From assembly GCA_946534585.1 (NCBI GenBank), contig CAMNCV010000146.1:20328-84327 (forward strand): DNA of 64,000 bases. The letters run 5' to 3'. The translations under genes and the position numbers were made by a program. Positions 20,749 through 30,674 of the stretch are shown in pieces. Every line of letters starts with the position of its first letter. The first letter of the stretch is position 1. The DNA comes from an uncultured Prevotellaceae bacterium (GTDB lineage: Bacteria; Bacteroidota; Bacteroidia; Bacteroidales; Bacteroidaceae). The notes beneath the pieces are model-generated. The model did no database searches. It was not told where the DNA came from and saw only the letters and a list, made by a program, of their open reading frames with translations.

Positions 20749-21585
20749 TTATACTATACGTCTGAACCAATAATCAAACAGTTTGAAATCCTCCGACGAC
20801 ATAGTTCCTGAATTTGTCTGATCCATGCGGCAAAGAGGTATGTCACGGTACATTGCCGCCACGAGTGAGTATGTGCTTGGAGGACCGATGAGATAGTCAC
20901 ACTCTGAGAGCATATACAGGTCTTCGGCTGCATTGCCTCCAAGCAGATGCACACACACTTCCGGCTCTGGTATCAATGCAGATATAGTCTCAGCACTGAC
21001 CGCCGCATCGTTGGTGGAGAGAAACACCTCTACCGTCTTGTCTGACATCATGCGTGCGAAGGCTGCAATATAAGCAGCATACGTAGCATCATCATAGTAG
21101 TATTGCCCATCGCAGAAGTTCTTGTAGTCTCCGCGACGTATATGCACGCCAAGCCTTACGCGTCCGCCCGTCGTTGCCCTCTCTGCTGCCGCCATCCGCT
21201 TGCGCACTGAAGTCGTGATAGCCTCATTCATAGCAAACAGTGAACATATCTCACTGCGGTATTTCAGGAAGAGGTCGTACCAGCGGCAGAACCATCCGCT
21301 CACCACTATGTGCCGGTGGCGAAGCATTCTGCGCTCAAGTGCATCGCTGTCGCAATCCTCTGTCTGGAATTTCGCCTCTGAAATCAGTCCCAACTTGGCT
21401 GCATACTTCACCACGACGTAAAGAAATGCATTAGCATATCTCGAACTACTGATAGCGAAATACCTGTATTTATAACTGAAACGCATTGACATAACGCTGC
21501 GGTCATGTTCACGCGCCCAGGCATATACATGACCAAACTGCAACATATTGTTACACATACGTCCTTTGTCTCTCGCAAATATCAT
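20749..21585 (-). CDS. GT11-like (alpha-1,2-fucosyltransferase family) glycosyltransferase
   Basis: 278 aa; [12 protein letters not shown] motif and N-terminal [17 protein letters not shown]. Confidence 0.8.
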   Translation of the reverse strand: MIFARDKGRMCNNMLQFGHVYAWAREHDRSVMSMRFSYKYRYFAISSSRYANAFLYVVVKYAAKLGLISEAKFQTEDCDSDALERRMLRHRHIVVSGWFCRWYDLFLKYRSEICSLFAMNEAITTSVRKRMAAAERATTGGRVRLGVHIRRGDYKNFCDGQYYYDDATYAAYIAAFARMMSDKTVEVFLSTNDAAVSAETISALIPEPEVCVHLLGGNAAEDLYMLSECDYLIGPPSTYSLVAAMYRDIPLCRMDQTNSGTMSSEDFKLFDYWFRRIV

Positions 21586-21599
21586 TATTCTAAGTTATG

Positions 21600-21680
21600 G
21601 GTTATGACCCCACCCCTTCCCCTCCCAAAGGTGGGAGTTTTCTCCTTGTGGAGATTTAGGGGGAGTCGAATTATGAATTA
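21600..21680. repeat. C/G-run intergenic repeat with short hairpin
   Basis: ccccaccccttcccctcccaaaggtgggagttttctccttgtggagatttagggggagtc; CTCCCA/TGGGAG arms. Resembles dispersed Bacteroidota intergenic repeats. Confidence 0.5.
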
Positions 21681-21695
21681 TTCTGCCCCATATAA

Positions 21696-22907
21696 TTACA
21701 TCTTATGTATGGGTATGACTTTTATTATATATCCATTTTTCTCTATACTCCGCTCTTCATTGGCAGTCACGATCATCAGGTCAGAACAGTGTAGTTCGCC
21801 TGCAGCTTCTACAAGGGCATCAACTTCTCTCTTTTCTGTTTTTGCATTAGTAAGCGTGTAGCTGACTTGAATTAGCTGCTTGATACGGAAATCGTCACGT
21901 ATTACAAAATCTATCTCCTTGTCGTTGCGTGAGCGATAATAGAAAAGCGTGCGTTCTGTGTCATAGCCTCTGCGTAGCAATTCTGTGAAAACCTGATTCT
22001 CCAATAACCGACCAATGTTCTCGCTTATGTTGAAAGCCCTGGATGTCACAAAACCGTTATCTACTACATAAACCTTCTGTGCTGCTTTCTTCATGATTTT
22101 CATCTTGTTGTCATAACGCATAAGGAAGAAAAAGAGGAAGGGCTCATGTAGATAATCCATGAATTTCTTCGTTGTGGTGACACTTGAGAATCCTAATTCC
22201 GTTTTCAAGTCGTTAGCACTGACAGGATTGCAGAAATTGGTAAGAAGATATACTGCCAAAGTGTTTAAGTCTGTAGCCTTGCGCACCTTGTGCCGCTTGC
22301 ATACATCTTTCCATACTATATTGTCGAATAGCGTGAAAAGGTAATTCTTGACAATGCTACGCGCCTGAATCGTTTCGGGATAACCTCCGTTGTGGAGGTA
22401 GTCGTCAGCAATACTTCTGATATCAGTATTGTTCCACTCCGCCACCTCCTGCATGCTGAATGGCATCATGTCTATTTGTATGTAACGTCCTGTAAGCACG
22501 GTAGCCATCTCGCTGCTCAGCATCTTTGCATTGCTGCCTGTTACTATCAGGTTCTTGCCTCTTCGGTAGAGTTTTGAAATCCATAAATCCCAGTCATTCA
22601 GGTTCTGCACCTCATCAAGCAGCATGTATTCATAGTTAGGATATACCTCATCTAACAACTGCATGACGGCTTCTTCGTCCCACGTTGCAAGCAACTGGTC
22701 ATCATCGAAATTCAGATAGGCAAAGTTCTTGCCCTTTAGCATCAAAAGCGCATAAGTTGACTTTCCTACCCTACGTGGACCACTGACCAGTTTAATCAGT
22801 TTGTTAGCCAACAGTTCATCGGAATTGAATTTTGTCTTGCGCTCCAGATAGCTACGCTCTAACAGTTCGTCACGCTCTCTTCGTTGATTAAGTATAACTG
22901 CTCTCAT
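21696..22907 (-). CDS. AAA_14/DUF4143 family ATPase
   Basis: 403 aa; SGPRRVGKSTYALLML Walker A, YMLLDEVQNLNDWDLWISKLYRRGKNLIVTGSNAKML, C-term ERTLFYYRSRNDKEIDFVI. Confidence 0.9.
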   Translation of the reverse strand: MRAVILNQRRERDELLERSYLERKTKFNSDELLANKLIKLVSGPRRVGKSTYALLMLKGKNFAYLNFDDDQLLATWDEEAVMQLLDEVYPNYEYMLLDEVQNLNDWDLWISKLYRRGKNLIVTGSNAKMLSSEMATVLTGRYIQIDMMPFSMQEVAEWNNTDIRSIADDYLHNGGYPETIQARSIVKNYLFTLFDNIVWKDVCKRHKVRKATDLNTLAVYLLTNFCNPVSANDLKTELGFSSVTTTKKFMDYLHEPFLFFFLMRYDNKMKIMKKAAQKVYVVDNGFVTSRAFNISENIGRLLENQVFTELLRRGYDTERTLFYYRSRNDKEIDFVIRDDFRIKQLIQVSYTLTNAKTEKREVDALVEAAGELHCSDLMIVTANEERSIEKNGYIIKVIPIHKM

Positions 22908-22932
22908 AGGGAATGATTATGGGTTATAGGTG

Positions 22933-22964
22933 CAAAGTTACACTTTTTTATCCAATAAAACAAA
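22933..22964 (-). promoter_or_regulatory. Promoter of the DUF4143 ATPase gene
   Basis: Minus strand TTTG-N20-TAACTTTG. Confidence 0.65.
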
Positions 22965-22966
22965 CT

Positions 22967-23001
22967 GTAATGGATAAAAAAGTTACTTTTTTATCCATTA
23001 C
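22967..23001. promoter_or_regulatory. Perfect 16-bp inverted repeat, operator candidate
   Basis: GTAATGGATAAAAAAG-TTA-CTTTTTTATCCATTAC. Confidence 0.85.
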
Positions 23002-23021
23002 AGCGTTTAAACTGGATATTT

Positions 23022-24872
23022 TTACCTTTTATCCAAGTCATCGTAGAGTTTTTGCAGGAAAGCCTGCGCCTGTTTCGTGAGCGTTGCATTGTTGCTGCCT
23101 GCATGCTGCGCCACCTTATTAGAGGTGTTATTGTAAATCACCCCGCCGTCAGGTGTGACGATGCCCATAGCATCAGGGAAGGTGAAGAATGCGAAATGAG
23201 GCGCTGCTGAGTCAAGCAAATCCTTGGAATAGGTGAAGTCGCTGTGGTCTATGCCCAGCAAGGCAAGCACTGTGGCGGCAATGTCTATCTGTGAGCCTAT
23301 GACGTCAAGTGACTCCTGGGCTTCTGTCCTGAAATCATCTACGGCGCCGCCCGAAAGGATGAGGGGTACATGGAAACGCCACTGCTGATAGTTGTCAACC
23401 TTGTCGGGATAAGCACCGAGGTGATCGGGCACTATCACCACGAGGGTGTTGCGCCAGCACGGAAGTGCTTTCAGTTCTGTCATGAACCTGCCCAGGCACT
23501 CGTCAGCGTATGCAAAGGCATTAAGTTCAGGAAAAGACTTAATCTTATTATAGTCTGGCACGTCGAAAGGCTCATGGCTGCTCTCTGTCATTATGCTACG
23601 GAAGAATGGCTTACCGCTTTTGTCGGCTTTGATGTCGGCAAGCATACGGTTGAATACCGGACCGTCAGCCACGCCCCATTTGCCTGTATGTAGCGACTGT
23701 GGGAAATCAACGTCACACACTATCTGCTGAAAGCCCGTACCGATGAAATAGGAGCGCATATTGCTGTAGTTGATGTCGCCGCCGTAATAGAAAGTCGTGG
23801 AGTATCCGTTTTGTGCCATAGTGCCGGCAATGGAAGGCAGCGAAGTGCTCTTCTTCGGCATATCCATGATGCTCATGGTGGGCTGTGCAGGCAGTGCGCT
23901 GTGTATAGACACCAGTCCGCGGTCGGTGCGGAAACTGTTGGCATAGAAGTTATGGAAATGCAGACCTTCTGCAGCCAGTTTGTTGAGGCAGGGCGTTACT
24001 CCTTCAACGTGCATTATGGAGTCAGAGAAGCTCTCAAGGGATATAAGGATGACATTATAACGCTTGACTGTGGCGGAAGGCCTGAGCGAGGTGTGTATCA
24101 TCTTACGGAACAATGCCGTTGCCTCTTCGTCTGGCATGAAGCGATACCTTGTGCCTATCTCCTCCTGATGGGTGACAGCCTCGACGAAGGAGAAGACAGG
24201 ATTTACCGCCGCATGGTTCAGTGCCATGTTGCTTGAGAAATACACGCTGCCCGTATGGTTAGTGCCGGTACCCACGCCGCCACGTATCGGAAGTATGAGC
24301 AGGGCGGTGAGAAGAAGGAGGAGAAGAGTATTGAATAATCGAATGAGCGTAGTTCTTCCCGTTGAATTCAAATGCTCTGACTTCGGTCGTAACGGTCTGA
24401 ACGCACTGTATATTAAAACTGTCAGGAGTATTATTGCGACCAGAGCTACTATCATCTGCCATGCACTGACGCTCGCAGCGGCATCTGATGGCGATGTACG
24501 AATGTATAATAAAGGGGTGTTGTCAAGGGGAAATCCCCAATAGCCATAAAGTCCGAGGTTGGATACTATGGCAAAAGAGTACAGCAATGAAGTTATGGCA
24601 AAATAGATATTCCATACCCATCGCAACGCTTTTCCCTTGTACCACTGTCTCACTATGAGCATCAATCCTGGTAATAGCGTAAGATAGCCAGCCACTGCGA
24701 GGTCGAGCCGTAGTCCGTGCCACATAGCCATCATACGCCCAAACGTGCTCGTGTCACTCATCAATGAACCATACATAAAGAGGAATGGCACCTTACTTAC
24801 CACACCTACCAATGTCCATATCAGGAAAATAACAATGAGACTTACTATTGCTCTACTTCTTATTCGTAACAT
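23022..24872 (-). CDS. LTA synthase family / sulfatase-fold membrane phosphoglycerol(ethanolamine) transferase
   Basis: 616 aa; multi-TM N-terminus then NVILISLESFSDSIM, SFRTDRGLVSI, ESSHEPF, VVIVPDHLGAYPD. Confidence 0.85.
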   Translation of the reverse strand: MLRIRSRAIVSLIVIFLIWTLVGVVSKVPFLFMYGSLMSDTSTFGRMMAMWHGLRLDLAVAGYLTLLPGLMLIVRQWYKGKALRWVWNIYFAITSLLYSFAIVSNLGLYGYWGFPLDNTPLLYIRTSPSDAAASVSAWQMIVALVAIILLTVLIYSAFRPLRPKSEHLNSTGRTTLIRLFNTLLLLLLTALLILPIRGGVGTGTNHTGSVYFSSNMALNHAAVNPVFSFVEAVTHQEEIGTRYRFMPDEEATALFRKMIHTSLRPSATVKRYNVILISLESFSDSIMHVEGVTPCLNKLAAEGLHFHNFYANSFRTDRGLVSIHSALPAQPTMSIMDMPKKSTSLPSIAGTMAQNGYSTTFYYGGDINYSNMRSYFIGTGFQQIVCDVDFPQSLHTGKWGVADGPVFNRMLADIKADKSGKPFFRSIMTESSHEPFDVPDYNKIKSFPELNAFAYADECLGRFMTELKALPCWRNTLVVIVPDHLGAYPDKVDNYQQWRFHVPLILSGGAVDDFRTEAQESLDVIGSQIDIAATVLALLGIDHSDFTYSKDLLDSAAPHFAFFTFPDAMGIVTPDGGVIYNNTSNKVAQHAGSNNATLTKQAQAFLQKLYDDLDKR

Positions 24873-25032
24873 TTTGATTTACTTCTCTGCATAAGAAAAA
24901 CACGGACAAAGATAGCAAAAATACTCTATCTGACAAAATAACCTTGCGGATAATTACATTTTGAGAGAAAAAAAACATAAAACCTCACGTAATATCAATT
25001 TTATTTACTATATTTGCGTAAATTACTGTAGA

Positions 25033-26124
25033 ATGAAACACATAGTACATCTTGTATCAAATAAAGTGTGGGGAGGGGGCGAGCAGTACGTTTATGATTT
25101 ATGCCAGCGTCTCTCTCAAGACGTGTTTCCCGTGACTGTCGTATGCCGTCCTTACAGTGCAATATACGACAAGTTGCGCCATCTCAACGCTACCGTAGTG
25201 CAGATGCCGCTGAAGGGTATCGTTGATATTGTGAGCGTTTGGAGATTAGCAAAGCTTTTATGCCAAGGTGAGTATGTCATACACGCCCATAATTTCAAGG
25301 ATGCCCTGACTGCTGCCATGGCACGGAGGCTCTCTGGCAATAGTAGTCGGGTGAAACTAATCATCACACGTCATCTGGTCAAGAAAGGTAGTAACAACTT
25401 GCTGTACCGTTGGCTGTATGGACAGGTAGATAAAGTGGTTTTCGTATCTGAACTTGCAAGACAGGAGTTTATGCTCAGCCAACCGAATATTGCGTACGAC
25501 AAGACCTGCGTCATACACAACAGCATCGCTTTGCCTGCCGAAAGGAAATGCAGCGAAACCATAATTCTAAGGGAGAAGTATAATCTTAAGGATTCTACTG
25601 CTATAATAATGTATCATGGCAGGCTGGCTGAAGAGAAGGGGATAGAGGTGCTTATTGAGGCTCTCGGCATCATACGCAATGCCGATTTCTTCCTCATCAT
25701 AGCAGGAACTGGGGAGGCTGAATATACGAAACGCTTGCGCGAACTGGCTTTAAGTTGTGGCATTGCTGACAAATTGGATTTCGTAGGGTTCCTGCAAGAG
25801 GTCACACCTTATATACGTCAATGTGACTTCGGGGTATTACCGTCAATAGCCCGAGAGTCTTTCTCACTCGCTTGCCTGGAATATATGTCGCAGGGGAAAT
25901 GCGTCATTGCTTCTGACAACGGCGGACAAAGCGAATATCTGATATCTGAAAAGAATGGCATACTGACACCACCAGGCAACAGTAAGTCGCTCAGCAATAA
26001 AATAAAGCAGTTGATTGAAGACAAGAATATGCGCAACAGTATTGGCGGGCAGGCTCTGAATGACTTCCATACTTCTCTAGATTACAATCACTTCTACAAA
26101 CGTATAAAGGAGCTTTATGTCTGA
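25033..26124 (+). CDS. Glycosyltransferase family 4-type (GT-B)
   Basis: Start at MKHIVHLVSNKVWGGGEQYVYDL (track's TTG start at 24961 unlikely); YHGRLAEEKGIEVLIEAL, ESFSLACLEYMSQGKCVIASDNGGQSEYL. Confidence 0.9.
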   Translation: MKHIVHLVSNKVWGGGEQYVYDLCQRLSQDVFPVTVVCRPYSAIYDKLRHLNATVVQMPLKGIVDIVSVWRLAKLLCQGEYVIHAHNFKDALTAAMARRLSGNSSRVKLIITRHLVKKGSNNLLYRWLYGQVDKVVFVSELARQEFMLSQPNIAYDKTCVIHNSIALPAERKCSETIILREKYNLKDSTAIIMYHGRLAEEKGIEVLIEALGIIRNADFFLIIAGTGEAEYTKRLRELALSCGIADKLDFVGFLQEVTPYIRQCDFGVLPSIARESFSLACLEYMSQGKCVIASDNGGQSEYLISEKNGILTPPGNSKSLSNKIKQLIEDKNMRNSIGGQALNDFHTSLDYNHFYKRIKELYV

Positions 26125-26139
26125 ACGAATGTTTCCTCA

Positions 26140-26970
26140 TCAACTTACGAACTCTCGTTCGTCTTTGTATTGGCGATAGGGCAAGTCGTAGTCTAAATAG
26201 TAGAAGTCGTGCTGTCGTTGATGTTCTACAGATGGTATGGTCATGTAATCACCATATTTATGTCGCAGATAAGCGTCGCTGCGCTCCACTCCCTTTAATT
26301 CTATGCCCTCAAACATAACTGGTACGGGACGCCCTAAGTACTCTTTTGGCATTATGCCTGGAGCGCCGTCGTCGAAGTCGCACACGTAGTCGGCACTGTC
26401 ATACTCACACTCCTTCATCAATGATATAGCCTTTCCCTGTATGTCAGCATTGGTATAGCGGCTTTGTATCAGCCGCGGCAACCACGAACTGATGCCTTTG
26501 CCGTGCTTGTATGGATTGCGATTACAGAAGTATGCTATTTTTTTGTAGTAGCTGTATCGCGACAATTTCATCTTGCCTCTGATACCGTTATCACACACTC
26601 CGTCAATCGGAAACAGGTCTATATATATTCCTCCGAGCGATTTGAAGTCATAACGCTCAATGAGCGTGGTGCTGCTATCAATGATTTTAGCATACGTTCC
26701 CGTAAACTTCGGATTGTATTCAAAGCATGTCAGTTCGTAAGGATAAGGCAACCACTCGGATGCATGCTCCACGAGTATGTCGTAACACGGGCGTGGCATC
26801 GCTATGTCGGCATCGTCATCCCAGGGTATGAAACCGCCGTGTCTCACGGCTCCGAGCATCGTTCCTGCCCACAAGTAATAATCCAGATTGTGTTCTTTAC
26901 AAACGTTGTCAACCGTCTGCAGTATCTTCAGCAATCTCATCTGCAAGTCTCTTATGTCATACTTCGCCAT
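26140..26970 (-). CDS. LicD family phosphotransferase
   Basis: 276 aa; YYLWAGTMLGAVRHGGFIPWDDDADIAMPR. Confidence 0.93.
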   Translation of the reverse strand: MAKYDIRDLQMRLLKILQTVDNVCKEHNLDYYLWAGTMLGAVRHGGFIPWDDDADIAMPRPCYDILVEHASEWLPYPYELTCFEYNPKFTGTYAKIIDSSTTLIERYDFKSLGGIYIDLFPIDGVCDNGIRGKMKLSRYSYYKKIAYFCNRNPYKHGKGISSWLPRLIQSRYTNADIQGKAISLMKECEYDSADYVCDFDDGAPGIMPKEYLGRPVPVMFEGIELKGVERSDAYLRHKYGDYMTIPSVEHQRQHDFYYLDYDLPYRQYKDEREFVS

Positions 26971-26989
26971 AATGCCCTTTAATTTGTTT

Positions 26990-27055
26990 AGGTGGGTTCT
27001 ATTCTTTAGCTTTGTCAGTTTTTCGAATTACGGTGGTAATCAATAGAACCCACCT
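26990..27055. repeat. 14-bp perfect inverted repeat with 38-nt loop
   Basis: AGGTGGGTTCTATT (26990-27003) and AATAGAACCCACCT (27042-27055) between licD-like and GT2 genes. Confidence 0.85.
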
Positions 27056-27844
27056 TTATTTATTTTGTTCTTCCTCGCTTCTAAATCTTTTCTCCATCAC
27101 TTTAGATACCAGCACATACTGATACTGTGCCGCCATCATCGAACGGATAAGTCCTCGCTTGCCCATCAGGAAACTGCCGTCGAGAACATAACTCTTGAAA
27201 AATCTCCAGCATGGACGCCACACCAATGCACACACACCGTAGCGTTTCTTGCTTTTCTTTTCCACTTCGTTGTCTGTGTACTGATTCATCTTTTCCATAT
27301 ACTGATGCATCGTTTCATCCATCAGATGCAGCATACGCACCTTGCGTCCTGCCTTGAGTTTCCTTACCGGACCATTGACTTTGGGGAAGGTATGCACGTA
27401 AGGCGGCCACTCTGTACCCTCGCGTATGAAGAAGCGTAGCTGATAATCATAATGGAAATCGCGTATGAAACGACCCAAGAACATATTCTGACGTGGAATA
27501 TAATAGCCTGCGGCGCAATCGGGCGTTTTGATAATGTCATACAGCTTTTCTCGCAGTTCTGGTGTTATTATCTCGTCAGCATCTACTACAAGCACCCATT
27601 TGCTCGTTGCTGACTGAATAGCGAAGGTGCGTGCAGGTTCTGCACTTTTATGGTCTGCCTTAGGAAACGTAACAATACGACAGCCGTATTGCCGAGCGAT
27701 GTCAAGCGTTTCGTCTGTGCTTTCCATATCACACACCACAACTTCATCAAAACAACTCACTGCCTGCAACACCTTCTCAAGATGCTGTGCGGCATTATAG
27801 GTATTGATTACTACTGATATTTTATTTCCGTCATCCATGTTCAC
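27056..27844 (-). CDS. Glycosyltransferase family 2 (WaaE/KdtX-like)
   Basis: 262 aa; KISVVINTYNAAQHLEKVLQAVSCFDEVVVCDMESTDETLDIA, VDADEIITPEL. Confidence 0.9.
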   Translation of the reverse strand: MNMDDGNKISVVINTYNAAQHLEKVLQAVSCFDEVVVCDMESTDETLDIARQYGCRIVTFPKADHKSAEPARTFAIQSATSKWVLVVDADEIITPELREKLYDIIKTPDCAAGYYIPRQNMFLGRFIRDFHYDYQLRFFIREGTEWPPYVHTFPKVNGPVRKLKAGRKVRMLHLMDETMHQYMEKMNQYTDNEVEKKSKKRYGVCALVWRPCWRFFKSYVLDGSFLMGKRGLIRSMMAAQYQYVLVSKVMEKRFRSEEEQNK

Positions 27845-27868
27845 GACTTCATGAATATTTCATTCCGT

Positions 27869-28798
27869 TCACAATTTACTCATTATACGCTCACGTTCAC
27901 GCTCGTCAGGTATCAGTTTGCAGAAGCCTTCCCAGTCTCGCTTCCATCGGCGATGGCTCCAGAGCCAGTAGGCGGGATGCTCATTTATCGCAGCTTCGAG
28001 CAACTGATAGTATCGCTGTGTCAATGCAAATTTCTCTTCTCCACGCGCTGCATCACACAGTTTCACCATCGTTGCCACGTAGTAACCGCGTCGAGGCCGC
28101 TTCATGTCCATATAGAACACTGCCGTATCAAACAACTTGGCTATGCGTTCCGTTCCCGTATAAGTAGGTGTCTTCTGATTTAAGAACATCGGCCAATAGT
28201 GCATGTCGAGATAGCCTGGAGCCTGATCTGATATGTATCCCACGAGGTTCGTCTGCCCATCTGCCACCCAATGGCGTATCACCTTCAGCGTGTCATTCAT
28301 ACGAATGGAGATACTCCCGAACCGACCGCGTATCTTCAGGAAGAAACGGTTCATGGCTTTGTTTTCCAACTCATGGTATATCTGCCCGCATTTGTATTGT
28401 GGCAGATGCATGCCGAAACTGCTCACCCACTCCCAGTTACAGTAGTGGCCCATATATACTGACACGTTTTTGCCTTGCTCCGTAAGTCGGCACACCTCGT
28501 CAAGACCCTCAAAACGCATTCGTCTGCGCATCTCCTGCTCGCTTATCGATGTCAGTTTTAGCGTCTCCACGATATAGTCACAGAACCAATGGTAGAACTC
28601 TCTCTCTATTTTGAGACGTTCTTTTTCATCCTTATGCGGAAAGGAATTCCTCAGGTTCGTACGCACTACCGACGCCCTGTAGTGTAACATCTTATATATT
28701 ATGATGTAGAAGAAGTCGGATATGACATACAGCGCTCTCATTGGCAACAATGATACCAAGTAAGCGTTTACGTATATTATGTAATACAATACGTTCAT
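27869..28798 (-). CDS. Lipid A biosynthesis acyltransferase (LpxL/HtrB family)
   Basis: 309 aa; GHYCNWEWVSSFG motif, DQAPGYLDMHYWPMFLNQ, YWLWSHRRWK. Confidence 0.9.
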   Translation of the reverse strand: MNVLYYIIYVNAYLVSLLPMRALYVISDFFYIIIYKMLHYRASVVRTNLRNSFPHKDEKERLKIEREFYHWFCDYIVETLKLTSISEQEMRRRMRFEGLDEVCRLTEQGKNVSVYMGHYCNWEWVSSFGMHLPQYKCGQIYHELENKAMNRFFLKIRGRFGSISIRMNDTLKVIRHWVADGQTNLVGYISDQAPGYLDMHYWPMFLNQKTPTYTGTERIAKLFDTAVFYMDMKRPRRGYYVATMVKLCDAARGEEKFALTQRYYQLLEAAINEHPAYWLWSHRRWKRDWEGFCKLIPDERERERIMSKL

Positions 28799-28815
28799 AT
28801 TGTTTTTTTTACTTT

Positions 28816-30651
28816 TTACAGCTGCTGCATATCATGCAGTTTTTTGTAGTAGCCACCTTCGGCTATGAGTTGGTCGTGCTGTCCATGCTCTACGATGCGT
28901 CCCTCGTGCAATACGTATATCTCGTCGGCATTGCGGATGGTTGACAGACGATGGGCTATGGCTACCGTCGTGCGACTCTTCATCAGTCGCTCCAAGGCTT
29001 CCTGAACGAGATGTTCTGACTCTGTATCAAGCGCCGAAGTGGCTTCGTCAAGTATCAATATCGGGGGGTTCTTGAGTATGGCACGGGCTATGCTTATGCG
29101 TTGGCGCTGACCCCCTGACAGGCGGCCGCCACGGTCACCTATCATCGTGTCGTATCCTTTCTCCGTCTGCATGATGAAGTCATGGGCGTTGGCTATCTTC
29201 GCAGCCTCTATCACCTGCTCCATCGTGGCATTCTCTACACCGAAGGTTATATTGTTGAAGAATGTGTCGTTGAAGAGTATTGCCTCCTGATTTACATTGC
29301 CTATGAGTGAGCGCAGGTCGGCTATTCCTACCTCGCGGATGTCTTTTCCGTCTATAAGTATGCGTCCGCTGGTCACATCGTGATAGCGAGGTATCAGGTC
29401 AACGAGTGTTGATTTGCCTGAGCCTGACTGTCCTACAAGGGCTATCGTGCGGCCTTTCTCTATGCAAAGGTTGATGTCTGTTAGCACTTCCCTACCCTCT
29501 TCATAATGGAAACCCACATTGCGGAGTTCTACCTTGTCGAGGAACTCGGTCAATTCTTGTGGCTTCGGCAATTCCTTTATGGGGTTTTCGGCTTTGAGTA
29601 TGAAGTCTATACGATCCATGGATGCCAGTCCGAGGGGTATCTGATACAAGGCTTTTACAAATTCCTTCAGTGGGTTGATGACGCTGTAGAGTATCACCAT
29701 GTAGAAGATAAACGTTGAGGCATCCACCAGATTGGAGCCCGTGAGTATCAGCCAACCGCCGAATGTGAGCACTATTACGATTATCACCGTGCCGAGGAAC
29801 TCTGACATTGGGTGTGCCAGCGACTGACGTATGGTCACCGCACTCACTGCTTTACGGTAACGGCTGTTGACGTCCTCAAAGCGGTCGGCCATCTTCCTTT
29901 CTGCTATGAAGGCTTTTATTATACGCAGACCGCCGAGGGTTTCGTCAAGTTGCGAGAGCAGGTCGCCCCACAAGGTCTGTGCCGTGGTACTCTGTGCCTT
30001 GAGACGTTTGCTCACCTGGCCCATGATTATACCGGCAAATGGTGCCACGACGATGACAAAGATGGTCAGTTCCCAACTCACGAATATCATGGTGGAGAAG
30101 CACACCACGATTGCTATCGGATGGCGAATGAGCAGGTCAACGGAGCTCGTCAGTGAATTTTCTACCTGCTGCACGTCTGCACTCATACGGGCTACGATGT
30201 CGCCTCTACGTTCGGCAGAGAAGAATGCGAGCGGTAATGAAAGCACCTTGCGATACACCTCCATGCGTATATCTTTCACTATGCCCGTGCGCAGCGGCAC
30301 CATCACCGACAAGGAGCCAAAATAGCCCAGCGTCTTCAGTGCGGTCATTACTACTAATCCTATGCCCATCAAGCACAGGGTATAGAATGCACCGTGCTGT
30401 CCCATCAGTTCCTGCACGTAGGCATAGCCGTTGTTCACAAGCAGGTCTTTGTCGATTGACGACCACGTCCACTCCTTATAGTGATACACTTTCTGGTCTA
30501 TCTGAAACAGTATGTTGAGTATTGGTATAAGCACCACAAATGAGAACACATTCATCACCTGCGAATACAGGTTCAGCAGCACTGACCATACGAGATATAT
30601 CTTGTACGGACTGAGATAGCGGCGCATTATCTGGAAAAACTGCTTTATCAT
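28816..30651 (-). CDS. ABC transporter ATP-binding/permease protein (MsbA-like)
   Basis: 611 aa; LVGQSGSGKSTLVDLIPRYHD, RLSGGQRQRISIARAIL, ILDEATSALD. Confidence 0.92.
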   Translation of the reverse strand: MIKQFFQIMRRYLSPYKIYLVWSVLLNLYSQVMNVFSFVVLIPILNILFQIDQKVYHYKEWTWSSIDKDLLVNNGYAYVQELMGQHGAFYTLCLMGIGLVVMTALKTLGYFGSLSVMVPLRTGIVKDIRMEVYRKVLSLPLAFFSAERRGDIVARMSADVQQVENSLTSSVDLLIRHPIAIVVCFSTMIFVSWELTIFVIVVAPFAGIIMGQVSKRLKAQSTTAQTLWGDLLSQLDETLGGLRIIKAFIAERKMADRFEDVNSRYRKAVSAVTIRQSLAHPMSEFLGTVIIVIVLTFGGWLILTGSNLVDASTFIFYMVILYSVINPLKEFVKALYQIPLGLASMDRIDFILKAENPIKELPKPQELTEFLDKVELRNVGFHYEEGREVLTDINLCIEKGRTIALVGQSGSGKSTLVDLIPRYHDVTSGRILIDGKDIREVGIADLRSLIGNVNQEAILFNDTFFNNITFGVENATMEQVIEAAKIANAHDFIMQTEKGYDTMIGDRGGRLSGGQRQRISIARAILKNPPILILDEATSALDTESEHLVQEALERLMKSRTTVAIAHRLSTIRNADEIYVLHEGRIVEHGQHDQLIAEGGYYKKLHDMQQL

Positions 30652-30674
30652 TCCTTTTTATTGAGTAATATACT

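Noticed and set aside
20726-20770. Extended N-terminus of the YbjQ-family protein ([15 protein letters not shown])
   Set aside because: Overlaps the neighbouring glycosyltransferase gene and precedes the conserved MIITTT start of the family.
21600-21680. Possible IS or MITE remnant
   Set aside because: No transposase, no clear terminal inverted repeats or target-site duplication; left as an intergenic repeat.
24961-25032. TTG-initiated N-terminal extension of the GT4 protein
   Set aside because: MKHIVHLVSNKVWGGGEQYV is a normal GT-B start and a TATATTTG promoter-like box lies inside the extension.
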